A stretch of 64,000 nt of DNA, taken from Idiomarina sp. Lineage in GTDB: Bacteria; Pseudomonadota; Gammaproteobacteria; Enterobacterales; Alteromonadaceae. The translations under genes and the position numbers were made by a program. Below the pieces are notes generated by a model. It did no database searches, was not told the DNA's origin, and saw only the letters and a program-made list of their open reading frames with translations. The stretch is taken from the NCBI GenBank assembly GCA_020831965.1, contig JAFIFP010000009.1, forward strand, positions 372,001 to 436,000, in the 5' to 3' direction. This document shows positions 1-8,775 of the stretch, one piece after another; position 1 is the stretch's first letter; the number at the start of each line of letters is the position of its first letter.

Positions 1-39
1 GTCAATGTTACAGCTACTCCAACGGGCCAAAAATAAGAG

Positions 40-699
40 CTAGCGAGTACGCTGCTCGTCTGGTGGCGCGAGTTGCAGCTTTTCTGCGAGTAAGACCGCT
101 TGCGTGCGACTGTACACGTCGAGCTTACGGAAGATTGCGGTCATGTGCGCTTTCACAGTGGCTTCGGTAATACCGAGCTGCCAGGCAATTTGCTTATTCA
201 GTAGACCTTCATGCACGTGGAAGAGCACACGATATTGCTGTGGTGTGAGTGCCGCCACTTTCTCTGCCAATTCAATATCTTCAGTGGAAACGTCGGCCAA
301 TTGCTCCCGCACGCCATCCGGCACCCACTCGTCGCCCCCCAGAATCACCGAAATTGCGTTGGCAATCTCTGCCGAGGCAAGTGACTTGGGAATAAAGCCT
401 AGGGCGCCGAAGCCGAGGCAACGACCAATCACTTGCACGTCTTCCGTGCCTGAAATCACGGCGATGGGCAATAAGGGATAATCGGTACGAATGCGAATCA
501 GACCATATAGGTCTCCGGCACCCGGCATGTGTAAGTCTAGGAGCAGCAAATCGAAGTCGTCGTCGGCTTCTAGTACTTGTAAGGTGGCCTCGAGTGTATC
601 GGCTTCGCGAATATCGAGATCAGAAAAGTGATTCGCGAGTGCCCCTTGCAGGGCCTCGCGAAATAAGGGGTGGTCATCTGCAATTAGCAGTCGTGTCAT
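40..699 (-). CDS. LuxR/FixJ-type response regulator, CrbR-like
   Basis: Two-component response regulator of 219 residues. The receiver domain fills about residues 1-120, with the acidic pair Asp8/Asp9, the likely phosphoacceptor Asp55 and the conserved Lys105. A LuxR-type helix-turn-helix covers about 150-210. It starts 9 bases after the acs stop on the same strand, so acs and this gene are probably cotranscribed. In Vibrio, Pseudomonas and Shewanella, acs is switched on by the CrbS/CrbR pair (also called ErdR/MxtR-like), and CrbR is a regulator of this architecture. The neighbourhood therefore suggests, but does not prove, a CrbR-type activator of acetate use. The cognate kinase is not in the window; it may lie beyond the left edge or elsewhere. 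Bases 1-39 hold nothing recognisable. Confidence 0.85.
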   Translation of the reverse strand: MTRLLIADDHPLFREALQGALANHFSDLDIREADTLEATLQVLEADDDFDLLLLDLHMPGAGDLYGLIRIRTDYPLLPIAVISGTEDVQVIGRCLGFGALGFIPKSLASAEIANAISVILGGDEWVPDGVREQLADVSTEDIELAEKVAALTPQQYRVLFHVHEGLLNKQIAWQLGITEATVKAHMTAIFRKLDVYSRTQAVLLAEKLQLAPPDEQRTR

Positions 700-708
700 G
701 ACGTTCCA

Positions 709-2658
709 TTACCGATTTTGTCGATTCTCTATCAAAGAATCTACCACACCCGGATCGGCGAGCGTAGAGGTATCACCGAGATTCTCGAACTCATTACAGG
801 CTATTTTGCGCAAGATCCGCCGCATAATTTTCCCAGAACGTGTTTTCGGTAACCCAGGCGCCCATTGCATATGATCTGGGGTCGCAATGGGACTCAACTC
901 GCTGCGCACCCATTTCACCAACTCGGCCTTCAGTTCATCATGCCCCTCAACACCATCAACCAATGTGACATAGACATAGATCCCTTGACCTTTGATGTCG
1001 TGGGGGTAACCCACCACCGCTGCCTCGGCAACGTGCTGATGTGCCACCAGTGCGCTTTCAATCTCCGCGGTGCCTAAGCGATGCCCTGACACGTTCAATA
1101 CGTCGTCAACGCGCCCCGTAATCCAGAAATGGCCATCTGCGTCGCGACGCGCGCCATCACCCGTAAAATAGCGGTTTTTGTAGGTACTAAAGTAAGTTTG
1201 TTCAAAGCGCTCGTGATCACCCCAAAGCGTGCGTGCCTGCCCCGGCCAACTGTCGTTGATGACCAGGTTGCCTTCTGTCGCGCCTTCGAGCTCATTCCCT
1301 TCGTTATCCACAAGTGCGGGTTGAATCCCAAAGAAGGGGGCCATGGCTGAACCCGGTTTGAGTGCGTCCACCGCACCGGGAAACGGCGCAATCATGATGC
1401 CGCCGGTTTCTGTTTGCCACCAGGTATCGACAATGGGGCACTGACTATTACCAATCTGTTCGTGGTACCACTCCCAGGCTTCTGGGTTAATGGGTTCACC
1501 GACACTTCCCAGCAATCGCAACGAAGCGCGGGTGCTGCCTCGTGCTGCCGCATTGCCTTTCGCCATCAATGCTCGCACCGCCGTCGGCGCAGTGTACAGC
1601 AAAGTGACCTGATGTTTATCCACGACCTTCCCAATCCGTGACACATCTGGGTAAGTGGGCACACCTTCAAACATTAAGGTCGTCGTACCGTTCGCTAAGG
1701 GGCCATAAACAATGTAGCTATGCCCGGTAATCCAACCCACATCTGCGGCACACCAATACACGTCGTCTTCACGCAAGTCGAATGTATATTGGTGCGTCAT
1801 CGCGGCATACACCATATAGCCACCGGTTGTATGCAGCACACCCTTAGGTTTCCCAGTGGAGCCCGAGGTATACAAAATGAAGAGCGGATCTTCGGCCTGC
1901 ATAACTTCCGCTGGACAGTCGGCGTCAACGCTGCCAATCAATTCATGCCACCAGACATCACGGGGAGTCTGCATTATGGTGTCTGAGTCCGTATGGCGCA
2001 TAACCACGACATGGCTTACGCTCGGACAGCGGTTATTCTCAAGTGCTGCATCTACGTTTGGTTTTACCGCGACTTTGCGACCACCGCGGCGACCCTCATT
2101 GGCAGTAATTACCACTTTGGCACCACAGTCGTTCACCCGGTCCGCGATTGCATTGGGAGAAAAGCCCGCAAATATAACCGAGTGCACGGCGCCGATGCGC
2201 GCACACGCCAACATTGCATATGCAGCTTCTGGCACCATCGGCATATAAATTGCGACCCGGTCGCCTTTCTTTACACCCAGCTTCTTTAGGCCATTGGCGA
2301 ATAAACTGACTTGCTCATGGAGTTCCTTGTAGGTGATGTGCTTCTGCTCATGCACCTCGTCGCCTTCCCAGATAATCGCTGTTTTATCCGCACGCTCACC
2401 CAAGTGGCGATCCACGCAGTTATAACAAGCGTTTAGAGTACCGTCATGGAACCAGCGAATATCGAGTTTGCCCGGCGCGTAGCTGGTATCTTTTACCTGC
2501 GTATAAGGGGTAAACCAAGTAATGCGCTTGCCGTGCTCACGCCAAAAGGCTTCAGGATCCTGCACTGAGGCCTGATACAACTTCTGGTAGTCAGCGGGGT
2601 TCAAATGTTCACCCTCGCGTTGAGAAGCTGACAATGGATATGTTTTAGCAGACATCAT
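709..2658 (-). CDS. acs: Acetyl-coenzyme A synthetase
   Basis: AMP-forming acetate:CoA ligase of 649 residues, the usual length. It makes acetyl-CoA from acetate, ATP and CoA in the cytoplasm. The sequence shows the N-terminal ACAS domain, the phosphate-binding loop [11 protein letters not shown] in the first half, the TWWQTETGG motif in the middle and the C-terminal [11 protein letters not shown] motif. The Lys in that last motif, near residue 609, is the one acetylated in known Acs enzymes. A strong GGGAGGG ribosome site precedes the ATG. The downstream response regulator and the palindrome upstream point to regulated expression, probably on acetate. Identification is secure. Confidence 0.98.
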   Translation of the reverse strand: MMSAKTYPLSASQREGEHLNPADYQKLYQASVQDPEAFWREHGKRITWFTPYTQVKDTSYAPGKLDIRWFHDGTLNACYNCVDRHLGERADKTAIIWEGDEVHEQKHITYKELHEQVSLFANGLKKLGVKKGDRVAIYMPMVPEAAYAMLACARIGAVHSVIFAGFSPNAIADRVNDCGAKVVITANEGRRGGRKVAVKPNVDAALENNRCPSVSHVVVMRHTDSDTIMQTPRDVWWHELIGSVDADCPAEVMQAEDPLFILYTSGSTGKPKGVLHTTGGYMVYAAMTHQYTFDLREDDVYWCAADVGWITGHSYIVYGPLANGTTTLMFEGVPTYPDVSRIGKVVDKHQVTLLYTAPTAVRALMAKGNAAARGSTRASLRLLGSVGEPINPEAWEWYHEQIGNSQCPIVDTWWQTETGGIMIAPFPGAVDALKPGSAMAPFFGIQPALVDNEGNELEGATEGNLVINDSWPGQARTLWGDHERFEQTYFSTYKNRYFTGDGARRDADGHFWITGRVDDVLNVSGHRLGTAEIESALVAHQHVAEAAVVGYPHDIKGQGIYVYVTLVDGVEGHDELKAELVKWVRSELSPIATPDHMQWAPGLPKTRSGKIMRRILRKIACNEFENLGDTSTLADPGVVDSLIENRQNR

Positions 2659-2715
2659 TTCCCTCCCGAAAATAGTATGTCCTCATTTGTACGGACTTTG
2701 CGCAATTAAACCTAT

Positions 2716-2729
2716 TAGACCATAGTCTA
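2716..2729. promoter_or_regulatory. Palindrome TAGAC-N4-GTCTA between acs and the dcaP-like gene
   Basis: A perfect 5-bp inverted repeat with a 4-bp spacer lies in the 173-bp divergent region, 57 bases upstream of the acs start and about 100 bases upstream of the porin gene. Its size and symmetry suit a LuxR-type regulator dimer, and the likely regulator is encoded right behind acs. Function is inferred from position only. No confident sigma-70 promoter was assigned in this region. Confidence 0.45.
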
Positions 2730-2831
2730 GATTGATTCCAACTTTGAACTTCGCAAAGCTAATCAGCACATGTAACCGAAGTATTCACTTACGTCCAGCG
2801 GGTCATAAGCGGAACAACCGAAGAGGCTACG

Positions 2832-4001
2832 ATGATGATTGCAAAGCGAATCAAAACACTTCCTGCATTAAGTAGCGGCGCGCTCCTGCTAAGCACTTTA
2901 GCGTTCAGCGGCACTGCGACAGCCAACACCGAGTTTACTGTTGGTGGTTATCTAAAAGTAGACGCTCTAACCACGAGAACCACCGGTGGCTCCATTCCTT
3001 CTGGCAGCATTGGTCGCGATTTCTATATTCCAGGTTTAACACCGGTGGGCGGTGCCAGCAATACCTACACGGATATTCACGCGCGGGAAAGCCGCTTCTG
3101 GTTTAACGCCAGTCAAACCACCGCAACCGGCGACACCATTGAAGGCTACGTTGAATTCGACTTTCTCGGCACTGCAAGTGGTGATAAACGAGTAACCAAT
3201 TCCTACGCACCGAGAATGCGCCGTGCCTTTATTCGCTATGGGAATTGGTTAGCGGGCCAGGAGTGGAGTAACTTTCAGGATCTCGCCATCATTCCAGAAG
3301 CGCCCGACTTTATTGGCGTAGCCGATGGTACCGTATTTGCTCGACAACCCCAGATTCGTTATACCTCCGGCAGCTGGTCCTTTGCTGTAGAGCAACCGGA
3401 AACAACCGTCACACCATTGCAAGGTGGCAGTCAACGGATCACCACCGGCGACACCGCCATGCCCGATTTAACTGCGCGGTACCAAAACCGGATCAATAAT
3501 GTGCATTACAGTGTCGCGGGTATTGTTCGCCGACTTGAATATCGCGACGAGGCGGCTGGCATTAGTGCGACCGAGAATGCTTACGGTATTAACCTCACGA
3601 CCCGTATCGATATAGGTCGTCACGACATCCGCGCGGGCTTAGTGTCGGGCACGGGACTCGGTCGTTATGTGGCAGTTAACCTCACCAATGGTGCAGTAGT
3701 CACTCCAGATCTTAACCTCGATACCATCGATATCACTGCGGCAAGTGTGGCTTACCGCCACGTCTGGAGCGACCAAATCAGTACCAACCTGATGTACTCC
3801 TACGCGAACATTGAACGCAAGGAGGACCTTACCGGACCGAGCGCCACCCGCAGTACCCAGCGCGTGGCTGCTAACTTGATGTATCGCATTCATCCGCAAT
3901 TGGCGGTCGGCGGAGAGATCAGCCGCGCAACACGCGAACTCTTGAGTGGCGCTGAAGGACACCTCGACCGTGTCCAATTCAGCGCCATTTATAATTTTTA
4001 G
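2832..4001 (+). CDS. DcaP-like outer-membrane channel protein
   Basis: Exported beta-barrel protein of 389 residues. The signal peptide spans about residues 1-31 and ends in an Ala-x-Ala-type site before NTEFTVGGYLKVDA. The alternating, aromatic-rich strands and the C-terminal residue Phe are typical of outer-membrane barrels, and the opening GGYLKxD resembles the DcaP trimeric porin family, which passes organic acids. A GAGG ribosome site lies 6 bases before the ATG; a second ATG follows directly at 2835. It is divergent from acs and may share its control, so uptake of a carboxylate is plausible. The substrate cannot be read from the sequence. Confidence 0.8.
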   Translation: MMIAKRIKTLPALSSGALLLSTLAFSGTATANTEFTVGGYLKVDALTTRTTGGSIPSGSIGRDFYIPGLTPVGGASNTYTDIHARESRFWFNASQTTATGDTIEGYVEFDFLGTASGDKRVTNSYAPRMRRAFIRYGNWLAGQEWSNFQDLAIIPEAPDFIGVADGTVFARQPQIRYTSGSWSFAVEQPETTVTPLQGGSQRITTGDTAMPDLTARYQNRINNVHYSVAGIVRRLEYRDEAAGISATENAYGINLTTRIDIGRHDIRAGLVSGTGLGRYVAVNLTNGAVVTPDLNLDTIDITAASVAYRHVWSDQISTNLMYSYANIERKEDLTGPSATRSTQRVAANLMYRIHPQLAVGGEISRATRELLSGAEGHLDRVQFSAIYNF

Positions 4002-4011
4002 TTTAAGCGAA

Positions 4012-4042
4012 GCCACATGTCGTGCACTGCACGCCATGTGGC
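4012..4042. terminator. Stem-loop after the DcaP-like gene
   Basis: Perfect outer arms GCCACATG/CATGTGGC enclose a second stem CGTGC/GCACG with a 3-base loop and a single 1x1 mismatch. It starts 11 bases after the porin stop. No T-run follows on the plus strand, so it may act as an mRNA 3'-end hairpin rather than a textbook intrinsic terminator. Confidence 0.55.
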
Positions 4043-4148
4043 AATTTCAACCTGATATTCCCGAAGCTCTACCAATAAAGCCCAGCTCACGTCATCCAAA
4101 ACCCACATTATTTCTGATAAACTGATTCCATTGACGCTGGAGGTGAGC

Positions 4149-4733
4149 ATGAACAACGACGACACCACGATATTTCGGGAGCTCATGCAAGACGTCAAAC
4201 CATTGCAAGCGGACACTATTGTACCGCCCAGTCATGGTGTTGAGCCGACTGTTGCTCACGAGCTCAGACGTCAGGCTGCAACCGCAATAGAGCGACGTGA
4301 TCCCGGCCATGGGCTCACCGATGAAGTCCGTGAATGGGTCGACCCCGATGGCATCATCGGTTGGCGTCGAGACGGTGTACAAGATGGCGTTTTTCGCCAG
4401 TTAAAACGCGGCAATTATGAGCCTCAGGCCAGTTTGAATATGCACCAAATGCGCGTCAAAGAAGCGCGCACCGAAGTCGCGCGGTTCATCGAAGATTGTC
4501 ATCGTTATGGCATACGCTGTGCAACACTGATTCATGGAAAAGGTAAGCGTACCCCCGAACGACCCGCGTTATTGAAGAGTTTATGCAACCAATGGCTGCC
4601 CGAATTAGAGCCCGTACTTGCGTTCCACACAGCGCAACGAGGCCACGGTGGCGCCGGCGCGACTTATGTACTGATTCGTAAGAATCAAGAACAGAAGTTA
4701 CTGAGTCGCGAACAAAACCGAAAACGATTATAG
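4149..4733 (+). CDS. smrA: Smr-domain protein, SmrA-like nuclease
   Basis: A protein of about 194 residues with a C-terminal Smr (small MutS-related) domain at roughly 95-180, recognised by the LNMHQMRVxEA start and the HGKGKR loop. Smr domains are nicking endonucleases or RNA-binding modules. The N-terminal part (FRELMQDVKPL) matches the gammaproteobacterial SmrA layout. The ATG at 4149 has a GGAGG site 5 bases upstream and is preferred over the in-frame TTG 18 bases earlier. The next gene starts 9 bases downstream, suggesting cotranscription, although no functional link to phosphatase is known. Confidence 0.88.
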   Translation: MNNDDTTIFRELMQDVKPLQADTIVPPSHGVEPTVAHELRRQAATAIERRDPGHGLTDEVREWVDPDGIIGWRRDGVQDGVFRQLKRGNYEPQASLNMHQMRVKEARTEVARFIEDCHRYGIRCATLIHGKGKRTPERPALLKSLCNQWLPELEPVLAFHTAQRGHGGAGATYVLIRKNQEQKLLSREQNRKRL

Positions 4734-4742
4734 GAAGTGACT

Positions 4743-6086
4743 ATGTTTAAACGGATTCTCTTACTCTCTCTACTCCTCAGCCTCTCATTGAGCGCCAGAG
4801 CAGACGAGGCGCCACGCAATATGATTATGGTGATTGGCGATGGCATGGGTTTCCCTTACCTCACGGCCTATCGCTATTTTAAGGATGCACGCGGCTCGAC
4901 CGACCAAGCCGATATGACACCGACCATTTTTGATCGTTACCTGATTGGCGCTGCCAGCACGTATCCTGCCGACGATACGTTGGTGACCGACTCCGCCGCT
5001 AGCGGCACCGCCTTAGCGACCGGCTATAAAACCTATAATGGCGCGATTGCCGTGGACGCCGACGGCAACCCGCTCAAAAGCATGATGCAGTACGCCAAAG
5101 ACCGAGACTTTATTACCGGAACCGTTGTGACCACTCGCGTCACTCATGCCACGCCCGCCGTCTTCTTTTCCCATGTACCACAACGCCGCATGGAACAGGA
5201 GATAGCGCGCCAGTATGCCGAGCAACGCGACGATGGCCAGTGGAAGTTCGACATCATGGTGGGTAGTGGTAGCCGTAACTTTATTCAAGAAAATGATGAG
5301 GGTGAAACCTTAGATTTACTCGCCGATATGCGCCGTCGTGGCATGCATGTGGTGCAAAGCTTTGACGACTTGCAAGCCCAGCAGCGCTTGCCGGTGTTGG
5401 CTTTCATGCACGAATACAATTTCCCCAAAGTCATTGACGATCAGCCCCGCCTAACAGCACTAACGCAAGAAGCGCTACGCCTGATTGAAGCCGATGGTCG
5501 CCCGTTCGTAATTATGATTGAAGCCGCCATGATCGACTGGTGCGGTCACTCCAATGATATTGCCTGCGCCATGCACGAAATGCGCGAGCTCGAAGAGCTC
5601 ATGGAATTCTTGGTTGAATACACGGAAGAACGTGGCGACACCGCACTCATGCTCACCGCCGACCATAGCACTGGCGGTTTAACCCTCGGAGCCGATCGCA
5701 ATTATCAATGGCGCGCCGCACAGGTGAATCGTATTGGCCGTAGTTTCCGCATGATGTCCACAGAACTTGCCGAGATGCCACGGATTGATTGGGACGAGTA
5801 CATTGAACGCTACCTCCCGTTCCCACTCAGTTCGGAGCACCAAAGCACACTCGCGCGCCTCGCTTCCATGTCTGGGGACGGACAACGCCGCGCGATACAT
5901 AACTTCCTCATCGAAGTGGTGCGATACCACACCAGCACCGGTTGGACCACCGGCGGACATACCGGCGAAGACGTTCCGGTCATCGCCACCGGCCCTTGGG
6001 CCGACGCATTCCGCGGCCATCAAGACCAAACCGACATCGCCCGCCAATTTATCGAGTGGATCAAAACCCGTCCAGTCGCTGAATAA
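4743..6086 (+). CDS. Alkaline phosphatase, exported
   Basis: Phosphate monoester hydrolase of the PhoA superfamily, 447 residues. The signal peptide covers about residues 1-20 (a leucine-rich core ending in SARA). Metal ligand Asp33 lies in MVIGDGMGF and the nucleophile Ser84 in TDSAASGTALATG. Further metal-site motifs are IDWCGHSND, TADHSTGG and the late TGGHTGEDV. It should work in the periplasm and release phosphate from organic esters. The ATG at 4743, behind AGGAAG, is preferred over the GTG two codons earlier. No Pho box was recognised. Compared with E. coli PhoA, the DxxxH motif region reads IDWCGH, as in the many environmental phosphatases of this family. Confidence 0.93.
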   Translation: MFKRILLLSLLLSLSLSARADEAPRNMIMVIGDGMGFPYLTAYRYFKDARGSTDQADMTPTIFDRYLIGAASTYPADDTLVTDSAASGTALATGYKTYNGAIAVDADGNPLKSMMQYAKDRDFITGTVVTTRVTHATPAVFFSHVPQRRMEQEIARQYAEQRDDGQWKFDIMVGSGSRNFIQENDEGETLDLLADMRRRGMHVVQSFDDLQAQQRLPVLAFMHEYNFPKVIDDQPRLTALTQEALRLIEADGRPFVIMIEAAMIDWCGHSNDIACAMHEMRELEELMEFLVEYTEERGDTALMLTADHSTGGLTLGADRNYQWRAAQVNRIGRSFRMMSTELAEMPRIDWDEYIERYLPFPLSSEHQSTLARLASMSGDGQRRAIHNFLIEVVRYHTSTGWTTGGHTGEDVPVIATGPWADAFRGHQDQTDIARQFIEWIKTRPVAE

Positions 6087-6378
6087 CAGCGACTGGGACG
6101 TGTTCAAGACCTAAAACCTAAGGTCTCAGTGGCGTTAGAACCTTGCAGGTTGTGGCGTCCATTGAAAATTAAACAGCTCAATTCATGCTTCGAGTGGTTT
6201 TAAAAATGGGGGCCTGTCAAAGAAACTGAAATCTCCTCGATGTCATGGTTCTATTCTTGGGGGAGAGGCCTGCATGAATCGCCCCAGTACCGGGTTGTAT
6301 GTCCGCCCATGGACACCATACTCGAGCCACCATCGCAAGATTTTGGTGGGCCCGCGGCGTTCACGACTCTTTATTTTC
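6087..6378. other. Intergenic junction between phosphatase and Rhs island
   Basis: 292 bases between two convergent genes with no supportable CDS. It contains the 38-bp Rhs-core fragment at 6271-6308. No clear intrinsic terminator was seen for the phosphatase gene. This is probably the left edge of the island, but no direct repeat marking the boundary was found. Confidence 0.6.
6271..6308 (-). pseudogene. Fragment of Rhs core coding sequence
   Basis: These 38 bases are identical to 10319-10356 inside the large Rhs gene. On the minus strand they encode the core signature GRTYNPVLGRFMQ. Homology stops abruptly on both sides: the usual Asp-Pro continuation is replaced by unrelated codons. It is the remnant of a second Rhs gene or a recombination scar. 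It lies downstream of the orphan DUF4329 module, as expected where displaced Rhs tips accumulate. Confidence 0.85.
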
Positions 6379-6849
6379 TCAGTATGCTTCTTCCGGCGGC
6401 GGCATTGGTTCATCCAAGCCCTCAACCTCGGCATGGAAAACATACCCAACGTTCACTAAGCAACCCAAAGGTTTTCGCCTCATGTAAAACTTCAAAATGG
6501 GGGGGCAATCCTCACCAACATGAAAAGTGCCCCGAATGCCAATATAGCGATAGTGCAGATGTACTGGTGGGACCTTTGTCGTGACACAGAACCTTACCAT
6601 TTCATAAACTCGAATCGCACGCATTGTTGATTCGTCATGCATAATGACACCACAAAACTCATAAGAGGACTCTGATTGTTCTACACCATCAAGGTCAATT
6701 CTCGCATACCCTTTTAGTCGCAACTCTCTGCCGGAATAGTCCTCCGGGCTAATATTTAGCTTAAGAAACGAAAGATATTCCACAGCTAAGGCCGGACTAG
6801 TAGCGCTTATCAGCAGCATGGCGAAAAAACCGATTAAATAGAGGCGCAT
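6379..6849 (-). CDS. Secreted protein coupled to orphan DUF4329 gene; possible immunity protein
   Basis: Unrecognised protein of 156 residues with a clear signal peptide (about 1-22, MRLYLIGFFAMLL then SPALA). The mature part has four cysteines, suiting disulfides in the periplasm, and a beta-rich segment ELRLKGYARIDLDG that could be an OB-like fold; that is a guess. The ATG at 6849 overlaps the preceding stop as TAATG and has GGAG 7 bases upstream, so translation is coupled to the DUF4329 gene. Toxin followed by an overlapping secreted partner is the usual effector-immunity order; the role is inferred from this context. The C-terminus is rich in Pro and Glu. Confidence 0.6.
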   Translation of the reverse strand: MRLYLIGFFAMLLISATSPALAVEYLSFLKLNISPEDYSGRELRLKGYARIDLDGVEQSESSYEFCGVIMHDESTMRAIRVYEMVRFCVTTKVPPVHLHYRYIGIRGTFHVGEDCPPILKFYMRRKPLGCLVNVGYVFHAEVEGLDEPMPPPEEAY

Positions 6850-7349
6850 TAGCAATCTCCTTCTCTTCTTAAGTTGCACATGTGTGCACGGGTTGTATCC
6901 CAGTTGATAGGAGCCTTTGAGGCATTGAAGCCATGAACATCAAAACGCCAAAGTGCATGGCCATTATGGGTCGTGGATGTATATCCCCAGCGCAGTTCTT
7001 GGCCTATGTCTAACTCGACATCTTGCAACGTAGGCCGCCAATAAAGCCCTTTATGAGTCCCATGAGAATGCCACGACGCGTGTGCCTGATCTGTCATATT
7101 AAGGTTGACGCTATTTGTCATAGAGTCGGTCTGAAGTTCTCCAATATAGAATTCCTCTCCTGATTGGTAGATAAAGGCACCCACCTCAACATCAACATCA
7201 ACCTTTAATTTTGAATGAACATTTTCATGCAACCAGTTAGCCGCGTTATCGCTGCTTGCACGAGAAAAATAGCTCAACCAATCCCTGCAAAACTCCGACT
7301 TATCCCAATTCAACCCGAGTGTTACGGAGCAGACGCATCCAAGCGCCAT
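6849..7349 (-). CDS. Orphan Rhs C-terminal tip, DUF4329 (JAB/JAMM-like)
   Basis: Protein of 166 residues from the ATG at 7349; an upstream in-frame ATG at 7418 would give 189. The body matches the DUF4329 pattern: EVGAFIYQSGEEFYIGEL followed by ASWHSHG and PTLQD, a JAMM-like His-x-His plus Asp arrangement. DUF4329 normally caps Rhs and other polymorphic toxins; here it is free-standing, with no signal peptide and no core. Its first residues are encoded by the out-of-frame copy of the purL 3' end (7299-7366), so the 5' end is a recombination product. GGGGTG lies close upstream of 7349. It may be expressed or may be a displaced, silent tip. Confidence 0.65.
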   Translation of the reverse strand: MALGCVCSVTLGLNWDKSEFCRDWLSYFSRASSDNAANWLHENVHSKLKVDVDVEVGAFIYQSGEEFYIGELQTDSMTNSVNLNMTDQAHASWHSHGTHKGLYWRPTLQDVELDIGQELRWGYTSTTHNGHALWRFDVHGFNASKAPINWDTTRAHMCNLRREGDC

Positions 7350-7366
7350 CTTCACCCCACGACTCT
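7299..7366. repeat. Second copy of the purL 3' end (68 bp)
   Basis: This stretch matches 17424-17491 at 66 of 68 positions (differences at 7320 and 7329). It covers the last 22 codons of purL, the stop codon and one further base, in the same orientation as the real gene. Read in the purL frame, both differences change an amino acid (Phe to Leu and Ala to Thr). Here the frame is not used as PurL; it runs through the 5' part of the DUF4329 reading frame. Similarity ends sharply at both sides. A direct repeat of a gene's 3' end is what site-specific integration leaves behind. Confidence 0.9.
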
Positions 7367-7395
7367 TCCGGGCTGGGATAAACGGGACAACACCA

Positions 7396-7866
7396 CTAAT
7401 TAACGCAAGGGAGTACATACTCTTTTTTCAATTGAATCGCATCTCCGCGCTGCCAAAGAGGATCTTCCAGCCAGCTTATATGGTCATTTGAAAAACAAAG
7501 AGGAATGAATACTTCTCTGCCAGAAGTTTCAGTGCTGTTCACTTTCACTACGGCTTGAGGGCAAAATCCAGCGCTACCCCATTGCTGTTGCCTTATGTCA
7601 AAGAGCCTAATCTGAATCCCTTGTTCTACATCACTTACATTTTCTTTGAAACAGTAACTCTCATCTGGTGATAAAATTAAACCACCAAGGCTCCAGCATC
7701 CATTCTCACGGATTTTCATATCTTGCTGTAATACATAGCACTGCCCAATCAAATCAGAATAAGGCTCTTCTCCAGATAAAGTAATCACGCCGGTACAGGC
7801 CGTCAGGCCAAGCGGCATTGCGAGCAACAGCGCCCGCCCTTTGTTTAGTGTCTTCGCTGTTGCCAT
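7396..7866 (-). CDS. Lipoprotein, paralogue of the gene behind the Rhs toxin
   Basis: Protein of 156 residues with a lipoprotein signal ending in GLTAC (Cys24). After it comes PYSDLIGQCYVLQQD, which aligns with IYPELIGTCLQTEAD in the lipoprotein at 8768-9268. Both then have a compact, cysteine-containing beta-rich domain with a late VCWG/LCFS stretch of similar spacing. Family not recognised. Cell-envelope location next to Rhs tips suggests an immunity protein, perhaps a spare copy acquired with another toxin. The gene before it ends 105 bases upstream, and no good ribosome site precedes the ATG, so the start is uncertain. Confidence 0.65.
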   Translation of the reverse strand: MATAKTLNKGRALLLAMPLGLTACTGVITLSGEEPYSDLIGQCYVLQQDMKIRENGCWSLGGLILSPDESYCFKENVSDVEQGIQIRLFDIRQQQWGSAGFCPQAVVKVNSTETSGREVFIPLCFSNDHISWLEDPLWQRGDAIQLKKEYVLPCVN

Positions 7867-7971
7867 TGTCGTACATACTCATCAAAATTGTGGGAAGCCC
7901 AAATACTGTTAGGCTTGTTGAAATGCATGGTACCTACTTAGCCTTACTAGTCAGTCTCAACTAAAAAGTTG

Positions 7972-8775
7972 CTACTCTTGATTTTGCAGTTGTCTTTGCA
8001 TATCAGAAGTAAGGAAAAGCTTATTCGATATAAGTCCCATATCATGCAACTCCGAAATCAATCTAAAGTACTCATTGAGTTCCAAACCATGGATAGGTCC
8101 CAGCTGTTCAAGCAAATCACTAATAGTCGATCCCCAGATGGTTTCAACTGTCGGATCAGCGCCCTCCCCCAAGAGATAGGCGGCAATAGTATAATTACCC
8201 ATGCTAACAGCAATTCGAATTGGGGTTTGCCCTCGACTATCTGCATGATTTAAATCTGCTCCTGCTTTATGCAGCAACTTCACGGCTTTTAGATTATTTG
8301 CTCTAATTGCGGAAAAAATAATTGGCTGTTCACGCGTGTCATGGACAATCAGATTCGGATCACCTCCATGCGCCAACATAAGTTCAAGATATCGCGTGTC
8401 ATCTTCTATCACAGCGAGCTCAAGTAGCGTCAGCGATGGCTTTAAAAAAGAGCTCGGTGTTCTGATACTTTCATTAACGTCCGCACCAAGTTTCAATAAC
8501 AACTCCACGCCTCGTGTATCTTTTCGCTGAAAACTCCACAACAAGGGCGTCATGTTATCTCGTCCAATCGCATTTACGTCTGCTCCTCGTTGAATCTCGA
8601 CCAAAGCGACATCATACATTCCATCATCGACAGCTCTTATAAGTTCCAGCTGATGACCTGCAAAGTAATCTTCAGGAGCAAACTGAGGCAGCTCTGCCTT
8701 AGGCGAGCTGACGCATGCACTCAGCACCATTGATAAACTTAAAATAATAAGGAATGAACACAAAATCCTACTCAC
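7972..8775 (-). CDS. Ankyrin-repeat lipoprotein, candidate immunity protein
   Basis: Lipoprotein of 267 residues: a hydrophobic leader, then the lipobox LSAC and about five ankyrin repeats (for example GADVNAIGRDNMTPLLW, GADLNHADSRGQTPIRIA). The GTG at 8775 lies inside the end of the preceding gene (GTGAGTAG) with AGAGGA 8 bases upstream, which indicates coupling and is preferred to the ATG at 8850. Ankyrin lipoproteins are frequent companions of Rhs and lipase-type antibacterial toxins, where they are taken to protect the producer. That role fits the operon (toxin, lipoprotein, this gene) but has not been shown here. Confidence 0.8.
   Translation of the reverse strand: MSRILCSFLIILSLSMVLSACVSSPKAELPQFAPEDYFAGHQLELIRAVDDGMYDVALVEIQRGADVNAIGRDNMTPLLWSFQRKDTRGVELLLKLGADVNESIRTPSSFLKPSLTLLELAVIEDDTRYLELMLAHGGDPNLIVHDTREQPIIFSAIRANNLKAVKLLHKAGADLNHADSRGQTPIRIAVSMGNYTIAAYLLGEGADPTVETIWGSTISDLLEQLGPIHGLELNEYFRLISELHDMGLISNKLFLTSDMQRQLQNQE

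Noticed and set aside
1856-2248. Plus-strand frame of 130 codons inside acs
   Set aside because: Antisense to the conserved acs coding sequence, with no supporting evidence.
6243-6449. Minus-strand frame of 68 codons containing the Rhs-core fragment
   Set aside because: Only the 38-bp core piece is meaningful. The rest overlaps the secreted-protein gene in another frame.
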